The notes under the pieces are model-generated. The model worked only from the letters and a program-made list of their open reading frames with translations. It did not search any database and was not told the origin of the DNA. From contig JAYJMM010000114.1 of assembly GCA_037349105.1 (NCBI GenBank), positions 3,835,501-3,899,500 on the forward strand: DNA of 64,000 bases, given 5' to 3'. The DNA comes from Limnomonas spitsbergensis. Its lineage: Eukaryota; Chlorophyta; Chlorophyceae; Chlamydomonadales. The number at the start of each line of letters is the position of its first letter. Within the stretch, counting starts at the first letter, position 1. A program made the position numbers and the translations under genes. Below are positions 9,890 through 22,969 of this stretch, piece by piece.

Positions 9890-10480
9890 CTCAGTGCTTC
9901 CCTCTTTTGCTTTAGGACTGGTATATTTCCACCGCTCGTGCGTCTGACAGGTCTAATTGCTTTATTAATAGTATTTTTAAGCACCGTTGTTGCTTCTGAC
10001 TGCTCTGTTGCCTTTGGACTGGCATATTTTATGAACACCGCTCTTGCCCCAGACTGATGTATTGCTTTTGGACTGGTATGTTTCCTGAGCACCGCTCTTG
10101 CGCCCGACCGCTCTATTTGCTTTAGATATAGTATTTTTGAGCACCGCTCTTGCGCCTGACTGCTCAATAGCCGAAGGTATGGTATATTTTTTGAACACCG
10201 CTCTTGCACATGAATCGCTCTATTGCTTTAAGACTGGTATACTTCTGAGCAACGCTCTTGCGTCTGACCGCTCTAATTGCTTAAGTAATAGTATTTTTGA
10301 GCGCAGCTCTTGCGCCTGACTGATCTAAAGCCTTAGGGCTGTTATAGTTTCTGAACACCGCTCTTGCGCATGAACCACACTATTGCTTTATGACTGGCAT
10401 ACCTTCTTTAACCCGCTCTTGCGCTTTTATTTCTAGTCTTTTTAATCACCGTTGTTGCGCGTGACCGCTTTATTGTGTGC
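9890..10480. repeat. ~54-bp tandem repeat
   Basis: About ten copies around the core GAGCACCGCTCTTGCGCCTG, spaced 50-55 bp, alternating with a TTGCTTTAGACTGGTAT-like half. Minus-strand frames rich in serine and lysine here are artefacts. Confidence 0.8.
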
Positions 10481-10484
10481 AACC

Positions 10485-11070
10485 AGCTCCAGAGTTCTTG
10501 ACTGTTCAACCCGATGTAACGGATAAAATTGAAAACCTATGACACAACCGCATCACTACTGCGCATTGCGCTTTGCGTTTCTCCTCATTGTTTCACTTCC
10601 TCTTTAGGCTTGCTGCCTTTTGGCCCTAGCTAGCGTGCACCATGCTCTAGGCTTCTTGGCTGTTCAGCCCGATGTCACAGAGTAAATTAGTATTACCCCA
10701 TGGACCAACAGCATCCAGTCACAGCTGCTTATTGCACTTGCGGTTCTATATCTATTCCTTCTCTTCTTGTCTAGGTAGGCTTGCTACCTTCTGTCCCTAG
10801 CTAATGTGCACCCTGCTCCAGGATTCTTGGCTGTTCAGCCCAATGCAACGGAGTAAATTAGTATTATTCCGTGGCCCAACCGCATCGCCGCTGCTCACTG
10901 CGCTTAGCGTTCTCTCTCCATCCCTTCTCCTCTTGTCTAGGCTTGCTGCCGTCTGCCCCTAGCTAGTATGCACTCTGCCTCCTGGCCCGAGCTAGATTGC
11001 ACCCTGCTCCAGGGTTCTTGGCTGTTCAGCCCTATGTAAAGGAGTAAATATGGGTACCCATAGCCCGACC
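10485..11070. repeat. ~160-190-bp tandem repeat, four copies
   Basis: Units share TTCTTGGCTGTTCAGCCC, an ACGGAGTAAATTAGTATTA block, CACTGCGCTTAGCGTTCTC and CTTCTCCTCTTGTCTAGGCT. The TTCAGCCC landmark falls near 10503, 10660, 10830 and 11022, so unit length drifts. Confidence 0.75.
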
Positions 11071-11084
11071 GCAGCACCGCTGCA

Positions 11085-12190
11085 CCTACCAGTAGGGAAC
11101 AGTAAACAAGGACAGGCGCTTTGCATGTGTGTGTGCAACGCTGCGCCCACCAGCAGGGTACTGTAAATAAGGGCAGGCGCTGTGCATGCGGGTGCACCGC
11201 TATACCTGCCAGCATGGTACATTTTACAAGGGCAGGCACAGGGCAAAGGCGTGAACCGCAGCACCCTCCGGATGGGTACACTAAATAAGGGCAGGCGCTG
11301 TGCATGCGGGTGCCCCGATGCATCCGCCAGTGGGGTACAGTAATTAGGGCATGCTCTGTTCCATGGGTGGACCGCTGCATCTGCATGTGCACAGTAAATG
11401 AGAGCGAGCACTGTGAATGCGTCGGGAGCGCTGCACCTCCCGGTAGCACATAGTAAATAGGTGTGGCTGTTGTGCTAAATACGGCTGTCCCTCATCGGGT
11501 ACGTGCGGGAGCTGTATTCGGGCGGGTCGCAGCACCCACAAACAGGGCACAGTAAATATGGGTTGGCACTACATCATTCCCGCTAGCGGCTACCTGAAAC
11601 ATGCGCTGCGCATGCGGCCATGGTGATGTGCATACAAGCAGGGCACTGTGCATGCAAGTAGAGCGCTGTGCGTATGGCACCGTATGGGTGAGGCGCTGCA
11701 CATGCGGGTAGGGATCTGGCAGTATTCATTTTGAGATGCCTCAGCTACATTTTAGCTGCGACCCGGCCAACAGCTAAGAGAGCTTTGCGCATGCAGCCAT
11801 GCTGCTTTGTATTACAGCAGTTGGCCTGGCAAGGCCTGGTCCCCACGGGCCCAATAGTGCCCGTCCAGTGGCCCCCCATAAGTTGTTTGGGGCGTACTAC
11901 CGTAAACACTGACGTACGGTACCAAGCATGTCCCTTCATAAATGTCCACATCCAACAGGATCTGCGCCTTTGGTGTAGAACTACCGGTAGGTATGGAAGT
12001 TGGGCGCTGCGCATTTAAGAGTGACGTCCTGTGCATGCGGGTAGGGCTCAATGCATACCGCATGGGTGCCGCAGTGCGCCTGTAAGTAGGATGCTGTGCC
12101 CTTAAGCATGCGGACAGGGCGCTGTGCTCCATGGTTGGAGTGCAGTGCTTACCAGTACGTACGGAGCGACGCGCATGTGGGTAGTGCCAC
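11085..12190. repeat. 60-bp tandem repeat decaying rightwards
   Basis: Clear 60-bp units from 11085 to about 11470 with core CAGTAAATAAGGGCAGGCGC followed by TGTGCATGCGGGTGC. Beyond 11470 the units become weaker, with short GTGCATGCGGGTAG remnants as far as 12190. Confidence 0.7.
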
Positions 12191-12642
12191 AGCTTAGAGG
12201 GTAGAGTCACCTGCGTTACCAGCTCCAAGCTTCTGAGGTGAAAATTTGGGGAAAGCCATGCAGCTCAGCAGCAAGGACCGCTGCCAGGTCAAAGCCTGAC
12301 ACAGCGTGGTTTATAAGTGGTTTATAAGTGGTTTTCCTGTATGCCACTTCTGAATGCGGAATGATGAATGGAGGCCTAACTGCTAAGATTATAGCGCCAG
12401 TACTCGTGTTCGAATAAGAAACTCGGCAGATTTAGTTCGTTGTTGCAAGCAGCTTGTGCATGGCATCAGCGCAAAATCTATCCGAAACCCACACTTCCTG
12501 CGTACACTCCACACTGAATTTGGGTATACCAAACAGGTACCCCCAATCTTGTACCTGGGAAGCTCATCGGCACACTCGAATATTTGGACGCGATTTCAGA
12601 CTCATCGCGCCGCTACACTCATGTAATAAAAGGGGAGCATGA
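12191..12642. other. No gene seen
   Basis: Unique AT-richer sequence between the arrays and the exon-like blocks, with one 13-bp direct duplication of TTTATAAGTGGTT near 12310-12335. It could hold the promoter of the blocks that follow, but no element is identifiable. Confidence 0.35.
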
Positions 12643-13480
12643 ATGTCTGGTGCACCTAAAGCCGCCAAGCGCCGCAAGGGGCATCCCGTGCCACGCCTGT
12701 GTCACGTAAGTGCTACTTGACGTTGCTCAATGCCATCCAGTGTTTCCTCTTCACCTACTGTACATGTATGTGTCCCTGATGCAGATCACGGACGCGGGCG
12801 AAGGGAACCCTGCGGCCTAGATAGGATAAGCAAGATCAATGTGCCCTGTCACCCACGCTATGGAGCGTCCTATCCTATCTGCATGCACGCATGCGATGTG
12901 AAGCATTCAGCAACGATATAATCTACAAGGTTAAAAGAAGGTTGGTCGATTTTTGCTGGAGTGCACGTGCCTATGGGTCGACAAAGGCGACTCGACTTGA
13001 TTTTGATATGTGTGCTTCTATCCGCAGGCCGACAAAGATCTAGCGATTCCTGATCACAACGAATTCTCTGCTACTGAAGGACGCATGAAAGGAAATCTGC
13101 ATGGAAGCAGATCTTACCGAGATATTACCAAGATCGGCAGTGCTCAACCCACCCGGTGGCTCGGTAAGTGATGATCATGTACCGGCTATTGACGAATGGA
13201 AGTGAGGCCATGCTTGGCGGGTGGGTTTATGCTGCCTGCATCGTGAAGGATAATGCTTTCTCAAGTAAACAGCGTTCCGATGATGCCCAAGTGTCACCGT
13301 GCCATGCGGCCGCACGGCCCATCTCATGCATGGAGTCCCATGACCAGCCAACTTCATCTAGCAGTAATTAATGGTAGCCTCATTCTTTCAGGCAAGATTA
13401 TATGATATTCACTAACTTGCGGTGTATTTTTGTACCGCAGAGAGAACCCCGAGGATGAAGCACCAAATAGGCATATATTA
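12643..13480 (+). CDS. Possible small spliced gene, unknown function
   Basis: Two blocks look like exons. The first starts at an ATG and reads MSGAPKAAKRRKGHPVPRLCH, then meets the donor GTAAGT at 12706, phase 0. The second, 13028-13163, follows CCGCAG, reads 45 codons (start ADKDLAIPDHNEFSATEGRM, end SAQPTRWL) and meets the donor GTAAGTG, leaving one base. A later CCGCAG at about 13440 could start a terminal block ending at 13480. A basic N-terminus is visible; no domain is recognised. The block between 12706 and 13028 is ambiguous, and continuity of the gene is my inference. Confidence 0.35.
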
Positions 13481-13954
13481 AAAGGCACCCGCCGTTAACT
13501 AGCGCCGATGACTGGTCAGGTCTTCTCCCACTTCTCCCACTGTTAAGGCAGGTTGGAAGTCAAGTTATATTGCACTGGCTAAGTTTTTGTATTCCAATTA
13601 ATTTGCTGTCGTATACCGTATGACGTCTCCGGTATCATGTTCTCTGATTCCATCCTCCTAACAATTACCCCCCTATTTAATTTCCTGATTTGCCATGCGC
13701 CTCACGCACTATCCCTCTTTTCTTTGCCCAGATCAAGAACTGCCTGATCCGATGGTTATGGCTGATGATACGAATGTGCGTCCTTTTAGAGCGAATCACA
13801 TAAACATTTGTGGGAGGATCACGGAGGCGACCGAGGCGTAGGGCTTGCTTGGGTGTTGGTGGGACATTTACACAATGCATTTTTCTATAAATCCTCAACA
13901 TTGATTACACTATGGGTGTGTCTATTTATCATTGCAATGAATGTTTGTTGCCAC
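13481..13954. other. No gene seen
   Basis: A unique spacer before the GTGGGT array. A 74-codon minus-strand frame rich in arginine at 13677-13901 has no recognisable family. Confidence 0.35.
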
Positions 13955-14605
13955 CGGTACGTCGGGGAAACTGTGCGTGGGTGTACCCACGGCCACCCAG
14001 TGGGGATGCCACCCGACAACTGTGGGTCCCCCCACGTGGGTCCATCCCCCTACCGCGTGGGTGTACGCGTGGGGTACACCATTGGGTGAACACGCGTGGG
14101 TGTCGCCACGGTGGGCGGACCCGCGTGGTGTAACCCAGATGTGTGACCCCGCATGGGTGACCGCGACGATGGAACCCCGCGTGGGTAGACCCACGCGCAC
14201 CCCCCCGTGGGTATACCCAAGGGGTACACCATTGGGTGAACACGCGTGGGTGTCGCCACGGTGGGCGGACCCGCGTGGTGTAACCCAGAGGTGTGACCCC
14301 GCATGGGTGACCGCGACGATGAAACCCCGCATGGGTAGACCCACGCGCACCCCCGCGTGGGCATACCCATGGGGTACACTATTGGGTGACCACGCGTGGG
14401 TGTCGGTGGGCGGACCCGCGTGGTTTGACCTGGAGGTGTGACCCCATGTGGGTAACCACGGTAATGCAGACCCGCGTGGGACGGCCCACCCAGTCCCCCA
14501 CGTGGGTCTACCCGTGGGGTACACCATCGGGTGCACACGCGTGGGCAGCCCCGCGTGGTGTGAACTCGTGTGGGTGATCATTGCGATGCGACACCGTGTG
14601 GGACG
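13955..14605. repeat. CACGCGTGGGT tandem array
   Basis: Nested repetition. A short module with CGCGTGGGT or ACCCACGCG recurs every 15-25 bp on both strands, and a larger unit of about 150-160 bp recurs at least three times (landmark GGTGGGCGGACCCGCGTGG near 14112, 14271 and 14410). The left edge is ACGTCGGGGAAACTGTGCGT, which is also an edge of the array at 25.4-25.8 kb. Confidence 0.85.
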
Positions 14606-14880
14606 ACCCACTCGGGACTACATTGATTTGTTTCCATATCGAGGATTTCCGACTGTGTGTCCACCCATTCGGGGCTACATTGCTTTGTTTCCATACCAAT
14701 GATTTCTTACTGTGTGTCCACCCATTTGGGGCTACATTGTTTTGTTTCCATTCCAAGGATTTCCTAATGTGTGTCCACCCATTCGGGGCTACATTGATTT
14801 GTTTCTGACATACCAAGGATTTCCTTTTTTGTGTCCACCCATTCATGGCTGCCTCTTTTTGTTTCTATACTATTGTTCCA
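14606..14880. repeat. 56-bp tandem repeat, five copies
   Basis: Units share GTGTGTCCACCCATTCGGGG, CTACATTG and TTTGTTTCCAT. The array starts directly at the end of the GTGGGT array, within about 20 bp. Confidence 0.85.
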
Positions 14881-16955
14881 TAATTAAATTATTGTAGAAA
14901 TGCTTTCCTCTTTTCAAGCTGCATAACAAGCAGCGACAGAAAACAGCAAAAAGGAGGAGCAAATGGAAAGTTGTTGTAGCCATTGTGCTGCCAAAATAGT
15001 GATTCCAAGGTGTCCTCAAGTTATGCAATCGTAGAGATACGCACACTACTCAATCAGAAATCACAGCACTACTCAATCAGAAAGCTCAGCATTGCTCAGA
15101 GGCTGCTAGAAGAACTAATCAACCCGCTCGGGATCCGACGAGTAGCTGAGTGCCCCAGTGGGTTAGACTCTTGGCTGAGACTTGCTGCCATGATGTTAAT
15201 ATAAAGTGTCCTGACGGGTGTGTTTATCTCCTGTGGTGACAAGGAAGAGGTAGGATAAAAAGTTAAGGAAAGTGCAGCCGGTATTACGGTATGCACAAAA
15301 TAGTACACATGTCAATAACTTATCATGCACACGTAAGTGCTTACAATTGCTGATGAAACAAATATTGGAAGCGTAGCAGTGGAGCATGAGTGACAGTCAG
15401 GAGGCATAAGCATACGAGAATTGTACCTCGCGAGTCTCAGAGACCTTTATGACGCTCTGTTGTAATCCGCCCAAAGCGTCGTGCCTTCCTTTGCCACTGG
15501 CAGTCCCAACGGTCTTGTAGTCAAACCACTGTAGAAGCCACAAACAAGGATTGTATTCATTCAACATTTAAGTATCAAGGGCAAATTCTTTCACAATCAT
15601 GTGGAGCAATAATGTTGACATGGACACCCGAGGGAACAGATAGAAGGAGAAAGGCAGAGGAAGGCAAGGCAGGCGGGAGTCGCGGGAGGAAACCTTTATT
15701 ACCTTTATGTGGAGAACATGGCCATCTGGGCATCGTGTTGCTTCACGGAGGGAGAAGCCAGGCTCGCATGCGCATGAGCCATGCGCATCCATGCGCCCAT
15801 GGGCCAGCAAACTCCGGCCACCATCTGTTGGTCGAAAGAAGGTCTTGTAGAGCCACTCCTTGATGAGCGGCATCATGCATGCGTGCAAAAAGGGGCCACA
15901 GGGGAAATTTGAGAGTCAGAGCCTAGGACTAGTAGCAAGTTGTGTTGTCCTGGCTCCTAACAAAGACATGCTACAAAAGTAGTCAAACGAGATGGAGTGG
16001 ATTGATTGAGACTGAGGGGGGCAAGCGAGACAGAATATTCATTCGTATGTACTCATGCGGACATCTCCAGAGCAGTACGATGTGAGCATATGGTTGCCAT
16101 TTGTAGGGCGGTGTGCAAAGAACGAAGTTCGTAAACGTTTCCTTATGTTGACCTGTCTGCTTTACCTTGACGCACGATCTCGAGAAGACCTAGGGCGAAC
16201 AGAAAACAAGCTGGTTCGTAATTCATAACCAATGAAGCAAATGACCGAATAATTATGGAGAGTTGACTTCAATCATTGACTACTTCGGAATACTACCAGG
16301 CAGGTCAAACTCCATGCACAATTCGTATCCACGGTCAGTCGATCAGTCAGTCCTTTGTCGATACACGACAACTTACCTGCGTATGGCTGTCTCCGCCTCT
16401 GGTCTTGGCGCGTTGTAGGCGTGGGCGTCAGTCACGCGCAAGAAATCACATTTTGACCCAGGTGAGTGACAACGCGATCATCCCCAACCAAGCCAGGTGT
16501 GCCGTCAGTGGTCAGTTGATATGGAGAAAGCGCAGTGCCCCCCACGTGAGCTTCCATTTAAATGTGAGATTTGCGAAGTTTACAAAGTTTAGGTGATATG
16601 GCTATTTCACCTTCATTATACGTTATTTGTGTGAAACAATGTGGATGAACCCTGGTCGGGGTTTGTGCCGCGCGGCACAAATGGCCAGGGGAGTCCTCTC
16701 CCGAATGAGGATATATCTTAATGTGATGGTTGCAAACATGTGGATCATGTATTTACTTTCGTTTCGGATGCTTTCTGTCGCAAGCGCTTTGGGGGCCACC
16801 TGAAATAAATGAGGGGCACCTGAATAAGGGGCCACCTGGAATGAATGAGCGCAATAACGAAGACAACCACTTATCATACCATGCAAGCGTACATATGGTA
16901 TACGCTTTACATCAGCCTCGATAATTGCTTAGTCATGCAATGACACCAGTGTAAT
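14881..16955. other. No convincing gene; unique sequence
   Basis: About 2 kb of non-repetitive sequence. The longest frames, 106 codons on the minus strand at 15568-15888 and 106 codons on the plus strand at 16276-16596, have no motif I recognise. A short direct duplication, CAGCACTACTCAATCAGAAA-like, is at about 15040-15085. No tRNA-like fold was found by eye. Confidence 0.35.
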
Positions 16956-16959
16956 TGCA

Positions 16960-19900
16960 TGAGACAGCTGCGGGTCAGAGGCATGATGGGTGGTTCACCC
17001 CTTCGTTCCGTCGCTTTAGGTATGGCCAATTGGCCATGCGATAAGCATTGTGCACCATTCACTGAGATAACATTGGCTAGCCATTCAATGTGCTCTGACA
17101 GTGATAATATAAGCTTAACATCAGCCTCGATAATTGCATGGTCGTGCAATGGTGTGATTGCATGACATGGTTTCGGGAGATAGACAGGCATCCCGGGTGG
17201 TTCATCCCTTCACTATAGGTATGGCCATGCGATAAGCATTATACACCATTCACTGAGATAACATAGGCCGGCTTTTGAAAGCGCACAATGGTGATATGTG
17301 ATTGGTACATGCTTCAGTAAGTAAATGTTTGTTTATGCAATGGTGTTATGGCATGCTAAGGATAGCGGAGACTGAGGCATCCCGGTTGGTTCCCTCAACC
17401 GCTCTAGGCATGGCCACGCGATAAGCATTATACACCAGTCACCGAGACAACTTAGGCCGGCTTTTGAAAGCGCGCAATGGTGATATGTGATTGGTACCTG
17501 CTTCGGTAAATGTCTGTTCATGCAATGGTGTGATTGCATGCGAAGGATTGCGGAGACTGAGGCATCCCGGTTGGTTCCCTCAAGCGCTCTAGGCATGGCC
17601 ACGCGTTAAGCATTCTACACCATTCACTGAGATAGATAACATAGGCCGGCTTTTGAAAGCGCGAAATGGTGATATGTGATTGGCACCTGTTTCAGTAAAT
17701 CTCTGTCCATTCAATGGTGTTATTGCATGCGAAGGATTGCGGAGACTGAGGCATCCCGGTTGGTTCCCTCAACCGCTCTAGGCATGGCCACGCGATACGC
17801 ATTGTACACCATTCACTGACATAAGATAGACCGGCTTTGAATGCACACCATGGTGACATATGCTTGGTATCTGCCTCGATAAATGTCTGTTCATGCAATG
17901 GTGTGATTGCATGCGAAGGATTGCAGGAGACTGAGGCATCCCGGTTAGTTCCCTCAACCGCTCTAGGCATGGCCACGCGTTAAGCATTCTACACCATTCA
18001 CTGAGAAAACTTAAGCCGGCTTTTGAAAGCGCGCAATGGTGATATGTGATTGGTACCTGCTTCGGTAAATGTCTGTTCATGCAATGGTGTGATTGCATGC
18101 GAAGGATTGTGGAGACTGAGGCATCCCGGTTGGTTCCCTCAAGCGCTCTAGGCATGGCCACGCGTTAAGCATTCTACACCATTCACTGAGATAGATAACA
18201 TATGCCGGCTTTTGAAAGCGCGCAATGGTGATATGTGATTGGTACCTGCTTCGGTAAATGTCTGTTCATGCAATGGTGTGATTGCATGCGAAGGATTGCG
18301 GAGACTGAGGCATCCCGGTTGGTTCCCTCAAGCGCTCTAGGCATGGCCACGCGTTAAGCATTCTACACCATTCACTGAAATAACATTCATAGGCCGGCTT
18401 TTAGAAGCGCGCCATGGTGACATATAATTGGTACCTGCTTCAGTAAATGTCTGTTCATGCAATGGTGTGATTGCATGTGAAGGATTGCGGGAGACTGAGG
18501 CATCCCTGTTGGTTCCCTCAACCGCTCTAGGCATGGCCACGCGATACGCATTGTACACCATTCACTGACATAAGATAGACCGGCTTTGAATGCACACCAT
18601 GGTGACATATGCTTGGTATCTGCCTCGATAAATGTCTGTTCATGCAATGGTGTGATTGCATGCGAAGGATTGCAGGAGACTGAGGCATCCCGGTTAGTTC
18701 CCTCAACCGCTCTAGGCATGGCCACGCGATAAGCATTCTACATCATTCAATGAGATAACATAAGCCGGCTTTTAAAAGCAAGCCATGGTGACATATGCAT
18801 GGTATATGTCTCGAAAAATGTATGTTCATGCAATGGTGTGATTGCATGCTAAGGATTGCGGGAGACTGAGGCATCCCGGTTGGTTCCCTCAACCGCTCTA
18901 GGCATGGCCACGCGATAAGCATTATACACCATTCACTGAGATAACTTAGGCCGGCTTTTGAAAGCGCGAAATGTTGATATGTGATTGGTACCTGCTTCGG
19001 TAAATGTCTGTTCATGCAATGGTGTGATTGCATGCGAAGGATTGCGGAGACTGAGGCATCCCGGTTGGTTCCCTCAACCGCTCTAGGCATGGCCACGCGT
19101 TAAGCATTCTACACCATTCACTGAGATAGATAACATATGCCGGCTTTTGAAAGCGCGCAATGGTGATATGTGATTGGTACCTGCTTCGGTAAATGTCTGT
19201 TCATGCAATGGTGTGATTGCATGCGAAGGATTGCAGAGACTGAGGCATCCCGGTTGGTTCCCTCAAGCGCTCAAGGCATGGCCACGCGTTAGTTAAGCAT
19301 TATTCTACACCATTCACTGAGATAGATAACATAGGCCGGCTTTTGAAAGGGCGAAATGGTGATATGTGATTGGTACCTGTTTCAGTAAATCTCTGTCCAT
19401 GCAATGGTGTGATTGCATGCGAAGGATTGTGGAGACTGAGGCATCCCGGTTGGTTCCCTCAACCGCTCTAGGCAAGGCCATGCGATAAGCATTCTACACC
19501 ATTCACTGAAATAACATTCATAGGCCGGCTTTTAGAAGCGCGCCATGGTGACATATGATTGGTACCTGCTTCAGTAAATGTATGTTCATGCAATGGTGTG
19601 ATTGCATGTGAAGGATTGCGGGAGACTGAGGCATCCCGGTTGGTTCCCTCAACCGCTCTAGGCATGGCCACGCGATACGCATTGTACACCATTCACTGAC
19701 ATAAGATAGACCGGCTTTGAATGCACACCATGGTGACATATGCTTGGTATCTGCCTCGATAAATGTCTGTTCATGCAATGGTGTGATTGCCTGCGAAGGA
19801 TTGCAGGAGACTGAGGCATCCCGGTTAGTTCCCTCAACCGCTCTAGGCATGGCCACGCGTCAAGCATTGTACACCATTCACTGAGATAACTTAGGCCGGC

Positions 19901-22430
19901 TTTTGAAATCGCGCAATGGTGATATTTGATTGGTACCTGCTTCGGTAAATGTTTGTTCATGCAATGGTGTGATTGCATGCGAAGGATTGCGGAGACTGAG
20001 GCATCCCGGTTGGTTCCCTCAACCGCTCTAGGCATGGCCACGCGATAAGCATTCGTTCTACACCATTCACTGAGATAGATAACATAGGCCGGCTTTTGAA
20101 AGCGCGCAATGGTGATATGTGATTGGTACCTGCTTCGGTAAATGTCTGTTCATGCAATTGTGTGATTGCATGCGAAGGATTGCGGAGACTGAGGCATCCC
20201 AGTTGGTTCCCTCAACCGCTCTAGGCAAGGCCATGCGATAAGCATTCTACACCATTCACTGAGATAGATAACATATGCCGGCTTTTGAAAGCGCGAAATG
20301 GTGATATGTGATTGGTACCTGTTTCAGTAAATCTCTGTCCATTCAATGGTGTGATTGCATGCGAAGGATTGCGGAGACTGAGGCATCCCGGTTGGTTCCC
20401 TCAACCGCTCTAGGCAAGGCCACGCGATACGCATTGTACACCATTCACTGACATAACATTGATAGGCTTTGAATGCACACCATGGTGACATATGCTTGGT
20501 ATCTGCCTCGATAAATGTCTGTTTATGCAATGGTGTGATTGCATGCGAAAAATTGCATGAGACTGAGGCATCCCGGTTAGTTCCCTCAACCGCTCTAGGC
20601 CTGTCCACGCGTCAAGCATTGTACACCATTCACTGACATAACTTAGGCCGGCTTTTGAAAGCGCGCAATGGTGATATGTGATGGGTACTTGTTTCAGTAA
20701 ATCTCTGTCCATGGAATGGTGTGATTGCATGCGAAGGATTGTGGAGACTGAGGCATCCCGGTTGGTTCCCTCAACCGCTCTAGGCATGGCCACGCGATAA
20801 GCATTCTACACCATTCAATGAGATAACAAAGGCCGGCTTTTAAAAGCAAGCCATGGTGACATATGCATGGTATATGTCTCGATAAATGTATGTTCATGCA
20901 ATGGTGTGATTGCATGCTAAGGATTGCAGGATACTGAGGCATCCCGGTTGGTTCCCTCAACCGCTCTAGGCATGGCCACGCGATACGCATTATACACCAT
21001 TCACTGAGATAACTTAGGCCGGCTTTTGAAAGCGCGAAATGGTGACATATGATTGGTACCTGCTTCGGTAAATGTCTGTTCATGCAATGGTGTGATTGCA
21101 TGCGAAGGATTGCGGGAGACTGAGGCATCCCGGTTGGTTCCCTCAACCGCTCTGGGCATGGCCACGCGATACGCATTGTACACCATTCACTGACATAACA
21201 TAGGCCGGCTTTGAATGCACACCATGGTGACATATGCTTGGTATCTGCCTCGAGAAATGTTTGTTCATGCAATGGTGTGATTTCATGCGAAAAATTGCAG
21301 GAGACTGAGGCATCCCGGTTAGTTCCCTCAACCGCTCTAGGCATGGCCACGCGTTAAGCATTGTACACCATTCACTGAGATAACTTAGGCCGGCTTTTGA
21401 AAGCGCGCAATGGTGATATGTGAATGGTACTTGTTTCAGTAAATCTCTGTCCATGGAATGGTGTGATTGCATGCGAAGTATTGCGGAGACTGAGGCATCC
21501 CGGTTGGTTCCCTCAACCGCTCTAGGCATGGCCACGCGATAAGCATTCTACACCATTCACTGAAATAACATTGATAGGCCGGCTTTTAGAAGCGCGCTAT
21601 GGTGATATGTAATTGGTACCTCCTTTAGTAAATGTATGTTCATGCAATGGTGTGATTGCATGTGAAGGATTGCAAGAGACTGAGGCATCCCGGTTGGTTT
21701 AGTCAATCGCTTTAGGCAAGGCCACGCGATAAACATTCTACACCATTCAATGAGAGAACACAGGCCGGCTTTTGAAAGCACGCCATGGTGACATATGATT
21801 GGTGCCTACTTCGATAAATGTCTGTTCATGCAATGGTGTGATTGCATGGGAAGGATTGCGGGAGACTGAGGCATCCCGGTTGGTTCCCTCAACCGCTCTA
21901 GACATGGCCACGCGATAAGCATTCTACACCATTCACTGAGATAACATAGGCCGGCTTTTGAAAGCACGCAATGGTGACATATGATTGGTACCTCCTTCAT
22001 TAAATGTATGTTCATGCAATGGTGTAATTGCATGCGAAGGATTGCATGAGACTGAGGCATCCCGGTTGGTGTACTCAACCACTGTAAGCATGGCCGCGCA
22101 TGCGATAAGCATTCTACATCATTCTCTGAGATAACATAGGCCAGTTTTTGAGTGCGCGCTAAGGTGACATATGCTTGGTACCTGCCTCGATAAATGTATG
22201 TTCATGCAATGGTGTGCTTGCATGCGAAGGATTGCGGGAGACTGAGGCATCCTGATTGGTTCCCTCAACCGCTCTAGGCATGGCCATGTAGGCCATGCGA
22301 TAAGCATTCTACACCATTCACTGAGATATATAACATAGACCGGCTTTTGAAAGCACGCCATGGTGACATATTCTTGGTATCTGCCTCGATAAATGTATGT
22401 TCATGCAATGGTGTGGTTGCCTCATCCACC
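16960..22430. repeat. ~187-bp satellite array, about 29 units
   Basis: Continuous head-to-tail repeats of 184-192 bp with landmarks GGCATGGCCACGCGATAAGC, ACACCATTCACTGAGATAAC, GGCCGGCTTTTGAAAGCGCG, TTCATGCAATGGTGTGATTG and GACTGAGGCATCCCGGTTGG. At least five sequence variants can be told apart between GGCCGGCTTTT and the TTCATGCAATGG block, and they recur in a partly regular order. Long minus-strand frames here are repeat artefacts, since the unit length shifts the frame in each copy. Confidence 0.95.
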
Positions 22431-22969
22431 GAGAAATGTCCGCTAAATGCCAGTACTGTAAGAACCAGCAATTTTTGTGTGGTGGCACAAGATAGATGCT
22501 GGATGACAGAGAGTCATCTTCCTTCCTATTAAGATCGAAAGTGCTTCCCGATGCAGGCGTATTTTTTTTGAAAGCGTCAGGTGCATCACCACCCTCGGCT
22601 ATCTCGGCATGGCGTATATATCAATAATCCAAGGTCAACTTCATAATTCATTGTTCCTTGTGGCATCTAGCACGATATCACATTATCACGACGTTTACAA
22701 TTAAAGGAATTGGGTTAGGGCGACGTCTTCCCTGCAGGCTTCAAATCACACGGGTATATGGCATCGACGTACAACAGGGTATACAGGGTGTACAGCTGAC
22801 GATAGACGCTGAATTCAGCGTCTATCGTCGGGCTCGGGGTGTGGAATTGGTGTGGAGTTGACAGTTCCTGTCTGTACTCGAAATATTTGGGAAGCTGCGC
22901 AATAAATTAGTCCCCTTGTATCTTACGCATTACACCAGCCCTGTGTATGATTCGAAATGGTGAAACAAG
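22431..22969. other. Unique spacer after the satellite
   Basis: No gene seen. It contains the 32-bp palindrome described separately and ends about 100 bp before the exon-like blocks of the next gene, so it may include that gene's promoter. Confidence 0.35.
22798..22829. repeat. 32-bp perfect palindrome
   Basis: Starts GACGATAGACGCTGAA and is its own reverse complement, centred on GAATTC with no spacer. It is a single copy in the window and sits between the satellite and the small spliced gene. Confidence 0.95.

Noticed and set aside
13922..14611. 229-codon minus-strand frame
   Set aside because: Generated by the CACGCGTGGGT array; composition is only the repeat.
16960..22430. Family of minus-strand proteins with MAMPRAVEGTNRDASVS repeats
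   Set aside because: Satellite artefact. The frame changes with each ~187-bp unit and no start or end is consistent.
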